From: Hibiscus mutabilis
Taxonomy: Eukaryota > Streptophyta > Magnoliopsida > Malvales > Malvaceae
DNA length: 64,000 bases
Assembly (NCBI GenBank): GCA_019671005.1
Contig: CM033726.1
Coordinates: 23,311,657 to 23,375,656, forward strand
Reading direction: 5' to 3'
Position 1 is the stretch's first letter. Every line of letters starts with the position of its first letter. The notes beneath the pieces were generated by a model. The model saw only the letters and a program-made list of their open reading frames with translations. It made no database searches and was not told the origin of the DNA. The translations under genes and the position numbers were made by a program. Below, one piece after another: positions 10,976 through 22,857 of this stretch.

Positions 10976-12265
10976 ACAAGGACATTATCATGCCATGTAA
11001 CGCCCCAAAAATAGGGTTAGAAGAAATTCAAGGTCCGATCTGGTTGGTTTTTAATTGATCGAACTGAGATTGGTCAGTTAAGTAGATTTTGGGAAAATAG
11101 GTGTTTTAATTTGAAAATTTGGTGGATTTAAATTGGATTTGGGGTTTTTAAAAGGTTTAATGAATTTATTAAATGTTTTGGGAATTTATAAAACAAAAGT
11201 TGATTAAATCAAATTAATTGACATTTTGATTTTGGGTGACTAAAATGTGAGTTTTACAAGTTGTTTTAAAGTGACTAAATTGAAGAAGGGCCAAAGCTAA
11301 GAATCCTTAGAGAGCTATTATTTCTAAAAATCTTAATTGGGATTACCACCTTGTTTTAGCAAATAGTTTTGACGGTTAATTAGTTTCTAAAATTCATTTT
11401 CTCACTCGACGTCAATTTTCTCATTACTTTTTCTCTCAACTTTCTTCCATTTTCTTGTTAATTTCTTGAACATAGAATTCAAATTTCTAATTGATTTTTT
11501 TATGGAGATTATATCTCTAGATTCCTTTTTCAATCCTTAACAAAACTTTGCAACAGATTTCTTAAAATCGTTCTATTTTCTCAACTCTTTTCAAGAAAGA
11601 ATTTACGTCAAATTTTTGTGGAATCCCTATCGAAGGTAATTCTTCTTCACTTTTAAAAATAAGGTTCTTTACTGAAATTCCCTAGCATTTGGCTCTTGCT
11701 TGATGGCTTATAATGTGATTTTGCACTTTAATTGAGAAAATTCTTGTTAATTGTTGATTATGGCATTTTACCTAAATTTTTTATTAGGTTTATGACTGCT
11801 GGAGATTTTGATTGGGTTAGTTTTTATTTTGATTGTGTAAACATAAAGTAAGATGAAATTTTTTTTAGAATCCTGAAACTACTTAATTGAGTAATTTTCA
11901 GGTTGGTTTTTAGCTAGTTTTGGGGTTGTTATAAGTGTGTGATGCTTGCTGAAGAGATAAGGTTGTGTTAGTTGCATTTTTGGATGTTATATGATGAATA
12001 TTAGATGTTAGATTCAAAGGCTTATGGCTGGTTAATGTTTGGATGGTGTTTCAGATTGTTTTCGACGTTTTCAAATAGTTGTTGTAGATGCCATTGTTAA
12101 GGATGCAACGGTTTGGTGTAGGCTGTTGTGAGAATGCATTTTGATGCATTTTCCCCTTGGTTTTATGTTGTAGAATCAGGGGAAGGTCAAGGAGAACTCA
12201 CTTCTTAGCTTTCAAATTATTCCAGATGCTTGCAACATGACGGATTTGGAAGCGACTCTGTAGCG

Positions 12266-13157
12266 GTGAGTGAAAACGGTTTTAAAAGAGTGTCAAGCTT
12301 GATGGATCTGGTTTGGGGACTCAGGGAAAGTGTGAAAAGCTTTCCTAATTCGTAGAGTAAGTTGAAGTAGTTTTCACTTTCATAACCTGCTGATTTTTTA
12401 CATAAAGGTGCAAACGAATGTTTTGAAATGAGGTTTGAATAAATGCATGAGGATGAAACTTGCTGTTACAATGCAGCTTAATCATGATTTGCCATGTTTA
12501 TAAACATGAGATTTGGTTTAGAATGAGTAAGCATGATATGTTACCATCGATATAAATGCTATAAGCATGATTGTGAATAAAACGATGAAACGAGTATGTG
12601 TAGCATTGAAAATAGTACGCTTCCATGCATGTATGATCTATATTGGATAAGTGACATATTAAAAGAAAAGTATCGGATATAGATGGCTAGCCATAGTATG
12701 AAAGTGCATTATAAAAATAAAAGGGGCTTTGAGCCTAATCGATCGTCCCTCCGTCTTGAGGTAGCTGAAAGAAACTTTCTGAGTTTGAGGTGTCCCTCAG
12801 TCTTGAGGTAAGCGAAAGAAATTATCTGGGCCTTGATGATGAAATATGTAATTGGAAGATTATTACCACCTTTTGAAAAGGGGTTGAATGATTACCTCTA
12901 CTGTGTCTGTGTATCCGATAAGGTTTTATTGAAAAGAAAAGTTTAAAAGGGTCACTATAAATGCCAATATATTATGGAAAGAAAGAAAATGATATAATGC
13001 ATTGATTTCATTCAAGCATGAATTTTTGATTATGTATTGTGCATAAAGGAAATTTGAATGAAGCAAGGTTAACAATGTTTTTCATAATTGCATAGATTAT
13101 TAGATGAGAGCAACCTCTCTAAGCTCGATTAACTTATGCACTCTTTCATCCTTACAG
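12266..13157 (+). other. Putative intron inside LTR G
   Basis: Donor GCG/GTGAGTG at 12266 and acceptor TTTCATCCTTACAG ending at 13157, 892 nt apart. Sequence evidence only; the same layout recurs in the other LTR families here. Confidence 0.4.
12745..12830 (+). repeat. Two-unit 47-bp minisatellite in LTR G
   Basis: Two copies starting GTCCCTCxGTCTTGAGGTA at 12745 and 12792. It lies downstream of the TGGCTAGCCA palindrome, the position minisatellites occupy in the other LTRs. Confidence 0.65.
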
Positions 13158-13737
13158 AAAACTAAGGTTTGGAGACTGCGTTTCAAGCAAAGAGAATCCA
13201 AAGACACTGTTTTCCTTTTGGTATGATGAACTACTTTAGTAATTGGTAAATAAGATAATGTGCCACCAATATCCTTTGGGGGATTTAACAGGGTTTTGAG
13301 ATGTTTACAAGTTGTTTGGAGTTTTAATCTTGTTGATTTGATATTCTCTTAAACATGTTGAAGTTGTTATTTGGATGTTTGCTTGTGATGACTATATGCC
13401 CTAGTTTGCTTTGCAATGCATGATATGTTTTCGATGCTTAATGTTACCTTCGAATGATTTGAGCAAGTTTATATGTCATAATTATAAATGTTGAATACTA
13501 TGCTTGTATGTTTATAGGCCTAGACTTGGTTTTAAGTATGTTAATCATGTGAGTTTTGGAAGCATGCTTATAGAAGTGTAATGTGATTCAATCTTTCTTT
13601 TTTGCTTCTGATATTGAGGGCATTTGGTTTACTTTAGTTTTTGGTTATATGATGTATAGGTTTGTAATTGATAAAGGCATGTTTTGGGTACCAATTGGGT
13701 GTAAAACCAGCTAAGTTGGGCATTACAGGTCCAAAGC

Positions 13738-13859
13738 TATCGATACTCGGTTCCCAGTATCGATACGGGTAAGTGTAAAATTGGCCTTGGTATCGATACT
13801 CGAGGACGTGTATAGGTACAAGTGCAAAATTGGCCTGGGTATCAATACTCGAGGGGGGT
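13738..13859 (+). repeat. TATCGATAC word cluster in LTR G
   Basis: GTATCGATACTCG-like words occur at spacings of about 25-60 bp. Matching clusters are found at 60830-61100 and 61505-61630. Confidence 0.6.
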
Positions 13860-15192
13860 TGTAACGCCTCAAATTTGGGACTAGAGGTTAGCTAGGTAAG
13901 TTAGACGGTTTGGGTGAACTGGATTAGTCGGTTCGATCTAGTTTTGGGACTTAATTTGTAATAAATATTTTTAACATGAAATTAAATATGGAAAAATGGT
14001 GGAAAATATTTAACTATTATTTTGAGGGTTTTGGTAAATTTTATTTGACAAAATAAGGTTTGATTTATAGACATTTCGGCGTAGTGACTAAAATGTAAAG
14101 TTTGAAAATTGTTTTTGGTGACTAAATCGTAAAAGGGTCAAAACTTAGAATCTTTAAGGAGCTATTATGCCAATTGGTTTTATTAGACTTTTTGCTTAAT
14201 TTGGATATTTTAAAATAGTTTTGAAAGGATTTAATAAAAAAGATTAAAAGAGTTTCAATTGGTTTGTTTTAATTAACCAAATCTTTTTCTCATGTAACTA
14301 CTTTTTCTCCCAATCTTTTCTCTCAAATTCTCAGCTTCCAAACTACCTTTTCTTTTCTAAAAATCACAAGAATCAATCTTTTCAATCATACTTTTGATTT
14401 CAACACTTGATTCCTTTGTTCTACTTTGGATCTTTAACTTCTACTTTGGAGATTTCATCAAAATCAAGCCAATTGAGGAAGGAGTCTACCATTAGAGGTG
14501 ATTTTCATTTCTCTCCTCTAATAAAAGGTTCTTTATTGAAATTTCCAAGTTCTTGATCCTTTGGAATCGAATTATGGTATGTTTTAAAGATTAAATCAAG
14601 ATTTGATGATTTAATGTTAATTTTGTTAAGAAATTTATTGAGTTTGGTTATTGATCTGAATCATTGCAACCTTGATTGGTTTAGATCATGTTAAAGTGTA
14701 TTTTGATGATATTTAATGGGATTTAAAAAAAGAAACCCGAAACTAGTTGAATTGCTAATTTTCTAGGTTGTGAATAGTTAGTTTTTAAGGTGTTTGTGGC
14801 ATTATGTTATTTTGGAGATATAAGGTGGGGTTATTGATGTTTTTAGATGTTGTTTGATTGACAGAATCGTTAGGTTATGCATGGGCTTTGTTTGGATTGG
14901 AATCGAAGTGGTTTTCTATTGTTTTAGGAAGGCTTATGGTGGTGTTTGGTGATATGATGTTAAGGATTGAGATTGCTGGGATTTTAGATGCATAATTATG
15001 CATTAATCCTCTGTTGTTATGTGAATAAATTAGGGGACATCGATCCTACAGCGATCGGCAAAGGTTTGGAAACGTAGGACGCATAGTTTTACATAGGCAA
15101 GTGAAGTTTTGTGTTGTCGGTGAGTGGAAATGAGATTTCTAGCTTTGCAAAGGTTTGAAAGTGAATTTTGGGGGTTTAGATTAAGCTTGAAA
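13860..15192 (+). repeat. LTR F, first of three parts
   Basis: Starts TGTAACGCCTCAAATTTGGG inside LTR G. It is related to G but clearly diverged, so the two are different insertions. It is interrupted at 15193 by element A with target duplication TGAAA (15188-15192 and 26618-26622). It carries a donor-like GTCG/GTGAGTGG at 15120. No coding sequence. Confidence 0.75.
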
Positions 15193-15704
15193 TGTAACAC
15201 CCTCAACGTATATTCGATATTCGAATACGCATTAAAGATGTTACTAACTGATTTATACTAATTTTCATATATGTAAAAAAAATTATGCAAAACGTATTTG
15301 ATTAAACAACCATTTCTCAATTTTCACTAAATTACAAATTTGTCTAGAGTCACCTAGTTTCGACCCTGAATTGGTTTATAAAATACTTTAAGCATTATTA
15401 AAAAGAAAATATAATTCGGGGTGAAAACTATGTGTGCAGCCTAGACCCTTTCTTGGTTTTAAAATCGCTACACGATAAACGACCAATTAAGTTTAAAATC
15501 ATTTGAAACATCTTTTCTGATATTCTTAATTCCTCAACTAAGTCATGTTTCTGGATCATACACCCACATTAACTTATAAGTAGAGTACAAAAAATTAGAC
15601 ATACGAATAGCTACTGGACTAGGATGTGGCGATACTTACTAATAATGCAGGCTAACTTGATTCAACAATGTGCAGCTCCTCATCTGCTATCTAATCTGAG
15701 GTAC

Positions 15705-17020
15705 CTACGTGTGATACAAAACGCACGCTAAGTATAACTTAGTGAGGCATAAACATAATAATGTAAATAGTTGTATTAAGCATGATATTTGGTAAAGCAA
15801 GATACCCATGTAATGAACCTGTACTGTAATAAATCTGTAATGCAGGAATAATCATGTAAGAAATTTGTACTGCAATAATTCTGAACTGTAAAGTCATGTA
15901 GTGTACTGTAAAATCTTATGGTCCAAGGTAAATATCAAGTCTTTCCTTTGTCATATAACAGTGCAATATAGTTTCTGCAAAATGACAAACGTGTCCGAAT
16001 TGTAGTTGATAACATTTTATCAAGCATAGAACTACCTTACATGTATAGTTCATTAAACCAATATAATATTCAAATCATAGGATTTGATCTATTTTACCAG
16101 TCTGGTGTACATTAAGCTTTTTTAGCTTAACTACATGCATAGATGCATTTCAAGTTTTATAGCCCAAAGTACAAAATCATGTGATGCTATGGTACGCGAA
16201 TCATCACGACACCGTAGTGTCTACGACGCCGTAGGGTCTGCATCGCTAAAGCGACATAGATGAGTACGTACTCGAGGACGCCCTTTGCTCCTCATACTCG
16301 CACATTTTGTGCTATATAACACTGTAGTGTTTGAACCGACTCCGTAGAGCCTAACTCGACTTTGTAGAGTCTATCTCGACCACCGAAGAGTCTATCTCGA
16401 CCCCAAAAAGTCTATCTCGCACCGAAGAGCTATGACGCAACTGCTAGGACTCTATGGATATCCAACTATGCCAAAGATTCTCATGCAATTTCATGTGAAC
16501 CTATGGTATACGAATCAACTTACGACACCGTAGTGTCTACAACGCCGTAGCGTCTGATGGTGAATATGTACTCGAGGACGCCCTTTTCTCCTCATTATAA
16601 CATCTTTTTGTGCTAGTCGACACTGTAGTGTCTAATCATCACCAAAGTTATCAACACCAAAGTGTCTAGATCGCACTGTAGTGCTGGATTGCAACTGCTA
16701 TAACTCTATGGATATCCAATTATACCAAAGACTCTCACACTAGTACTTGGGCATAATAATATAATATTTTCATATTTAATATTCAATCCTTCAATACTGT
16801 TATCCATAATTCGATTTACCTTGAGTAAGTCATTATGCTAAAATCATTGTATCAATATGCCATTTAATATTTCATTCTATTTGCATAAATAAGCCATCAT
16901 ACATTTTTATTTATACCAATGCCGGTTCATCGCAAGTTGTCCTATTTATCAACATGTCATAAATACATATAATGAAATCACTCATATCACATATATAATA
17001 ATAAGTAAAAATGCGCTCAC
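15705..17020 (-). other. Putative intron in left LTR of element A
   Basis: On the minus strand: donor CTAG/GTGAGCG at 17020 and acceptor TATCACACGTAG ending at 15705 (1316 nt). TTAGTGAGGC (17050-17041) lies before the donor, and its complement GCCTCACTAAG (15748-15738) lies before the acceptor. Inference from sequence only. Confidence 0.45.
16190..16700 (-). repeat. Degenerate repeat block in left LTR of A
   Basis: Repeated words of the type CACCGTAGTGTCTA and AGTCTATCTCGAC with 13-25 bp spacing, lying around GAGTACGTACTC (about 16262-16273). The same block is at about 23330-23840 in the right LTR. Confidence 0.7.
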
Positions 17021-17389
17021 CTAGACCATGCATGATATTAGCCTCACTAAACTATATCGATACTTTTTCCTTACTTTTCTTTGATCTGGTACCCATACCT
17101 CGTCAATTGCTTTACAGTACCACTTGAACATACATAACAATATTCATGTTAGATTGTTTTTAATCTAACATTGTTTAACTATACTATACTAGTATAATTA
17201 TCCGAATATAAAATATTTCCAAATTTTTTTCACTTTTTCCTTTAATAATGCCAAATTGTTCATTATGGTCCCTAGTGACCATTTTGCACATTTTACAATT
17301 TATTCTAGCTCGAATCACAATTATTCAATAATTCCATCATTTTCACTAACTTTTATTCAATACCCCTTTCATCCACTAACTTTTACCAA

Positions 17390-17407
17390 AGTGACGTTTT
17401 AGTCACT
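17390..17407 (-). promoter_or_regulatory. AGTGAC/GTCACT hairpin in LTR A
   Basis: Perfect 6-bp stem with a 6-nt loop. It is repeated in the right LTR (24574-24591) and, with a different loop, in LTR B (29220-29237). Role unknown. Confidence 0.45.
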
Positions 17408-19074
17408 AATTTTACACATAAACTTGTATTGAATAATTAATCCAACATTTCTATAATTTTTCTCACATTTTCCCCTACTTTTAGACCAAAGCTGAATTGG
17501 TCCTTGAACTATCCAAGACTGTCAAAATGGTTCCTTTCTATTTCTTTTCTTGTCAAATTAGTCACTTGGATTCTAATTTCAATCTTAACTTTATACAACA
17601 TATTTGAATCATAAAATCTCATAATCATAATTTTCATAAAATTTTCCTATTATTCTTCCATGTGGCCAAGTTGGTCACTTAGCTTTTCTAGGCTCATTGT
17701 TCATCCAAACAACATTCTAACATGCTCTAATTAATTTTCCAACATATATTCTTCATTTCCAAAAATTAACACTTAAAACCCCAATTTAATCCTACATACT
17801 GAATTGGGTGTCTAAACTTTTCAAGGACTTTGTTTTGGTCCTAATGCTATAATCAAGCTTGTAATTTCATAATCTCTTGAAATCCACAACTAAAAAAAAT
17901 TTCACAATATTTTCCCTAATTTACCAAGCATGCCAAAATAGTCACTTAGAAGACTAGTTGAGGATTTTTCATTCTAACATCAAAATCAAGCTTCTAATAT
18001 CATCAATCTTTCATTTTCATCATCAAATTCAAAACCCTAAATAAAATCCCAAATTCTAGGGTTAGGGTTTTTAACCCTTAAACATGAAGTTAATCACAAT
18101 CTAAGATTGATTTCATCTCAACAACACTAGATTTGCATAGATCAAGCTTCAATCTAAACATGGAACATGAAACCCTATTTTTTCTCTCTTCAAGAACATA
18201 ATCAAATCTTCATAACTCTTGATAAAATTACTATCAAATGAAAGAGAATTGAAAATAGATCAATTTTCTACCAAAAACATACCTTGAATCTTGTTCGGGA
18301 GCCTTCAAAATGCTTGGAGAAAATTTTGTGTATTTTCCCCCTATTTTTCTCTTGTATTTCGAATTGGAGGGGAAGAAGATGAACATTTTGTTCATCTTTT
18401 TTTTAATTTATGCCACATGTAATTAATAAATTGATTTTTTATTCAATTTAGTCCTTATTCCAAAATTACCTCCAACTGAATCATAATTTACAAGTTGCCA
18501 TTCTAGTTCAATTCCAACCAAATTCCATTCAACTCTAACCAAACTAGAGTAATTCTTTCACATGGGAAATTACCATAATGCCCATGGTACTTTCAAAATA
18601 TTTCAAAATTGTCATTGTGACCAAATTACCAAAACTAGTCACTTAAATCACTAATTTTGCCATTTTGTAAAAATCCAACTATTCTAGTTAGATCACAATC
18701 AACCAATTAATAATTTATTCATAAAATTATATTTTATGAATTTTTCATGACTTATGGAATAGACCTCTAAAATTTTGATTCAATCTGATTTCCTGATATT
18801 CACTTACTACTTATATTGCGATTTCCCTTTCACCGAGCTATCAAATAAATTCTAAAAATTCCTTTTCTCCATATCTGAAAAATAAATAATATTATCAAAT
18901 AAAATATTCCATGTTTATAAAATCAAACTTAAAATTTTGACTCGGTCCAAATATAACGATAATTACTCGAAATCTTTATCGGGTAAAATTTCTCTTAATA
19001 TTTCTTAATCGGCTATCCATATGAACAATATTAACTCAGATTGATTCTTTTTTATCAATCTAAAGTACTGACAT

Positions 19075-19136
19075 GGGACCTTCCCAATAGGTCACCCATC
19101 TTAGTGCTACTTTAGCCTGAGCACGGTTAACTTTGC
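19075..19136 (-). promoter_or_regulatory. 5S rRNA-like internal promoter segment, left LTR A
   Basis: On the minus strand it follows plant 5S rRNA through the A box (AAAGTTAACCGTGCTCAGGC), the intermediate element (AAAGTAGCACTA) and the C box (GATGGGTGACCTATTGGGAA). Similarity reaches upstream to the 5S GGATCCCATCAGAACT region (about 19155). It is about 460 bp from the LTR start. The 5' third of 5S is not recognisable, so it is not a 5S gene. Confidence 0.8.
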
Positions 19137-19595
19137 AGTTTGATCTGGGTATCCGAATTCCACTTAAACTTTAACTCTGATTTCCCAATATTTAAAATAT
19201 TGGATCAAACCAGAAATTCCATATTCGGTCCACACCAATAGGATCTCTATCTATTTATGAAATAAAACACCTAACTTTTGGGAAATTACAACTTTGGTCC
19301 TTCAACTTTTCATATTTCGACTTGTACCATACAAGTTTTGAAAACTTATCATTTTGGTGACTAAAATTTAACCTTGAATTCCCATTCCAATTTTTCCTTG
19401 GATTATTACCAAACTTTGCAATTACCCTAATTTGCTTATCATCTATCACACGTACTCTAAATTCTCAGAAATTCCTTTCATAGAATCCATAATTAAAGAA
19501 ATCCTAACTTTTATATTTTGTCATTTTAGTCACTAAGTTAACTTTTAAGCCCTTAAATGACTCTTAAACAACTTAGCAAATTTTGGGGTATTACA

Positions 19596-19612
19596 ATTCT
19601 CCCCCTTAAAAA
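19596..19612 (-). other. Polypurine tract of element A
   Basis: On the minus strand a TTTTTTTAAGGGGGAGAAT run ends at the LTR start TGTAATACCCC. Confidence 0.8.
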
Positions 19613-19939
19613 AATTTGTCCTCGAATTTTAAAACGTGTCTGATTTAAATAGTTTCGGGTACTGCTTTCTCATTTTCTCCTCGGTCTCCCAAGTTGCCTC
19701 TTCCACTTTGTGGTTCCTGCAAAGGACTTTAACCAATGGAATTTTCTTATTTCTCAATTCTTTGACTCCATAAGAAAAATCTCCACTGGTTCTTCTTCAT
19801 ATGTTAAATGAGGTTGCAATTCAATCTCTTCTGGAGTGATAAAATGCGAGGCATCTGATCGATACCTTCGAAACATAGATACATGAAATACATCATAGAT
19901 CTTGCTCATCTCTAAAGGTAAGGCCAATTGAAAAGCCAC
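19613..19939 (-). pseudogene. Integrase end and chromodomain tail, element A
   Basis: The open piece starting at 19939 reads MAFQLALPLEMSKIYDVFHV then FRRYRSDASHFITPEEIELQ, the usual join between integrase and chromodomain. The chromodomain follows in decayed form to about 19620. The chromodomain would recognise modified histone tails. Broken by a frame change near 19760. Confidence 0.72.
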
Positions 19940-20900
19940 TGGTCTAACTTTTTGAGAATTTCATAAGGTCCAACTTGAAATTCAACATCCTTTCTTTTTT
20001 TGTCTTCATATGCTTTTTGTCGATCCGCGGCTGCTTTAAGATTATTCTGAATAATCTTCACTTTATCTTCCATTTCTCAAGTTAAATCAATCCCACCTAT
20101 TTTTGGGTCAATATGAATATTTCAATCCTTTCTCACGATCCGGTGAACTTAATAATGCAAGCTCACAATATGTCTTCTAAAATCTGGATCATTCGTTTTG
20201 ACTGCCCATCCGTTTGCGGATGGAATGCAGTACTAAAATTTAATTTAGTACCTCATGTAATGCTCCCCTAAAACTCAAGGTAAACCTCGGGTCTCTATCC
20301 GATACAATCGATACTAGGACACCATGTATTCATACTATTTCTCTAATATACTATTCTGCATACTTATCCATTGAATAATCCACACGAACTGGAATAAAAT
20401 GTGCAGACTTCGATAAACGATCTACGATGACCCATATTGAATCCTTTTTGCTGGGCATAACTGGTAGCCCTGTTACAAAATCCATAGTCACTTTTTCCCA
20501 TTTCCACTAAGGAATGTAGATAGGCTGTAATAGTCTAGAAGGTACTTGATGCTCTACTTTAACTTGTTGACATGTCAGAATGTTGCCACAAACTTTGAGA
20601 TTGCTCTTTTCATTCCCGACCACCAATAGCGGGTTTTCAAATCTTGATACATCTTATTACATCCTAAGTGCATAGTTAATGGGAAATAGTGAGCTTCAAA
20701 TAAAATCTCTTTCTTCAATTCACCATTGTCAAGAATATAAACTTTTCCTCAATAGTATAAACAATCATCAGACTTGATTTCATAGTCTTGCGCTTTCCCA
20801 GATTCAGCTTGTATTTTCTTTACAATACATTCTTCATCCGCAGGCTATAAATCTTTGATCCGATCTAGAAAAGTTGGCTTAAGCTGAAACTCCGCTGCTA
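19940..20900 (-). pseudogene. Decayed integrase of element A
   Basis: Recognisable: the zinc-binding region, the DFVTGLPVMPSKKDSIWVIV core around the first Asp (about 20420-20490), IPVRVDYSMDKYA, and a decayed segment carrying the second Asp and Glu. Next to element B's integrase, a stretch of over 100 bp is missing near 20120-20140 (the YNNSYQ to GRKCRTPL part). Several stops and frame changes. Confidence 0.68.
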
Positions 20901-20969
20901 AAGAACCATCTTGTCCCAAAGATAGTCAATAACCATGGCGTAATCTTTTAAAAACTCAACCCATCTTCA

Positions 20970-21290
20970 TTATCTCAGATTCAGGTCTCGTTGTGTCATC
21001 AAGTACTTTAAACTTTTGTGATCAATGTACATATGACACTTTTCACCATATAAATAATTTCTCCAATTTTTTAGTGCAAAAATCATCGATGCCATCTCCA
21101 AGTCATGAGTCAGATAATTCTTTTCATGAGATTTGAGTTTTTGAGTTGTCGCGATGCATAAACTACAACGCATCCTTCTTGCCTTGATACACAACCCAAA
21201 CCATTATGGGATGCATCACTATACAAAATGTATTCTTTTCCCAGCTCTGGTTGAATTAATACTGGTGCCTCAGTCAAAACTTTCTTTAAT
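20970..21290 (-). pseudogene. RNase H of element A
   Basis: Fragments match the LIQPELGKEYILY and YASRQLK to HKSLKYLMTQRDLNLR parts of gypsy RNase H (open piece 21194-20970 holds DHKSLKYLMTQRDLNLR). RNase H removes template RNA during reverse transcription. Frame changes near 21190. Confidence 0.72.
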
Positions 21291-21820
21291 CTTTCGAAAC
21301 TCTATTGACACTTCTCTGTCCATACAAAAGAAACACCTTTCCTTAACAGCTGGGTAAGTGGCATGGCGATGATAAAGAAGTTTTGGACAAATCGTCTATA
21401 GTATCCAGCTAATCCCAAAAAACTTCTGACTTCTGAGACATCCTTTGGTGGTTCCCATTCAAGAATAGCTTGTACCTTCTTGGGATCCACTCTTATTCTA
21501 TTAGCAAATATGACATGTCCAAGAAAATTTACATCGGATAGCCAGAATTCACATTTGGAAAACTTCGAATAAAGCTACTTATCTCTTAATGTCTGTAATA
21601 CCACTCGAAGATGTTGATCGTGATCATCTTCAGTCTTAGAATATACCAAGATATCATCTATAAACACCACTACAAACAAGTCCAAGTAGGGTTGAACACC
21701 CTATTTATCAAATCCATAAATGTGACAGGAGCGTTTGTGAGTCCAAACGGCATTACTAAAAACTCATAATGTCCACAACGAGTTCTGAATGATGGCTTTG
21801 GTATATCTTCTTTTTCAACT
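21291..21820 (-). pseudogene. 3' part of reverse transcriptase, element A
   Basis: Reads from IPKPSFRTRCGHYEFLVMPF through the FxDD box (FVVVFIDDILVYSKTE, about 21668-21620) to DPKKVQAILEWEPPKDVSEV and RSFLGLAGYYRRFVQNF (21490-21370). A frame change sits near 21700 and at least one TAG near 21580. Sequence upstream of 21820 is not reverse transcriptase; the front half, the protease and gag are deleted. Confidence 0.78.
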
Positions 21821-22302
21821 TTTCAAATCTAACAATCTTAATTTATTAATAACAATCACAATTCCATTTAATCATGAGCTTATCATCCTATGACTACCTT
21901 TTTACCTTAAAATGTGCGTCTGAGCCCTTACTCTCTCTAAATTTCTTATAATTTATTCTATTATAAACGTAAGTGCAAATACAGATGTTAGAGACTAACA
22001 TCTTATAATTAATGTATGAGTTCTCTATTATACAGATAACTTATCCTGGATAGGAGTTAACTACCATATTTATTTCACTATGTTGTATCCACTATGGGTC
22101 TTTTCTTAACCCTCAAAATTCGTCAACTAACAAAATCTAATAGTATCTTATTTTTCTTATAGCCATTAGAGTTTTATTCATACTATTGAGGAGCTACATT
22201 AAATTATGCAAGCAATACATTAGTAACATCACATCCTAGAGGCATGTACTTTAGCAAAATCATATTGGACTCAGTTTAACCTCCAGGATCGACTAAACCT
22301 TT
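21821..22302 (-). other. Leader of element A fused to truncated pol
   Basis: About 480 bp of AT-rich sequence between the primer site and the pol deletion point. No Gag motif seen. Confidence 0.55.
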
Positions 22303-22314
22303 GCTCTAATACCA
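22303..22314 (-). other. Primer binding site, initiator-Met tRNA type
   Basis: TGGTATTAGAGC on the minus strand, one base from the usual TGGTATCAGAGC, 5 bp from the LTR end at 22320. Confidence 0.82.
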
Positions 22315-22857
22315 CTAAATGTAACACCCTCAATGTATATTCAATATTCGAATACACATTAAAGATGTTACTAACTGATTTATACTGATTTTGATACTTG
22401 TAAAAAAATTTATGCAAAACCAATTTGATTAAATAATCGTTTCTCATTTTCACAAAATTAGAAATCTGTCTAGAGTCACCTAGTTTCGACCCTGAATTAG
22501 TTTATAAAATACTTTAAGAATTTACTAAAAAGAAAATATAATTCAGGGTGAAAACTATGTGTGCTGCCTAAACCCTTTCTTGATTTTAAAATCGCTACAA
22601 GATAAATGACCAATTAAGTTTAAAATTGTTTGAAACATCTTTTCTGATATTCTTAATTCCTCAACTAAGTCATGTTTTTGGATCATACACCCTCATTAAC
22701 TTATAAGTAGAGTACAAAAATTTAGACATATGAATAGCTACTTATTTAATATCTATACATGCCCCATTATACTAGGATGTGGTGATACTTACTGATAATG
22801 CAGTCTAACGTGATTCAACAATGTGCAACTCCTCCTCTGCTGTCTAATCTGAGGTAC

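Larger units (their letters stand above)
10996..13859 (+). repeat. LTR G, left part
   Basis: Starts TGTAACGCCCCAAAAATAGG. About 2.86 kb without coding sequence, then interrupted at 13860 by the related LTR F. It has a pyrimidine-rich stretch (about 11400-11620), a splice-donor-like GCG/GTGAGTG (12265/12266), an acceptor-like CATCCTTACAG (to 13157), a TGGCTAGCCA palindrome at 12684-12693 and a run of TATCGATAC words from 13738. The five bases before it (TGCCA, 10991-10995) should recur after its right end if it is a simple insertion. I did not find them, so the right end is uncertain; sequence from 61502 probably continues it. Confidence 0.7.
15193..19595 (-). repeat. Left (3') LTR of element A
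   Basis: 4403 bp, TGTAACACCC...GGGTATTACA on the plus strand. Contains, in sense (minus) order: a 5S rRNA-like segment (19136-19075), telomere-like boxes (18071-18032), an AGTGAC/GTCACT hairpin (17407-17390), a splice donor (17020), two TGGATATCCA palindromes (16709-16718, 16455-16464) around a degenerate repeat block, and an acceptor (15705). Confidence 0.9.

Noticed and set aside
18056..18071. Interstitial telomere array
   Set aside because: Only two TTAGGG-like words in a row; better described as a telo-box-like motif.
15193..19595. Cassandra-type small non-coding LTR element, because of the 5S-like segment
   Set aside because: Cassandra LTRs are a few hundred bases long with no coding interior; these LTRs are 2.4-4.4 kb and flank chromovirus pol.
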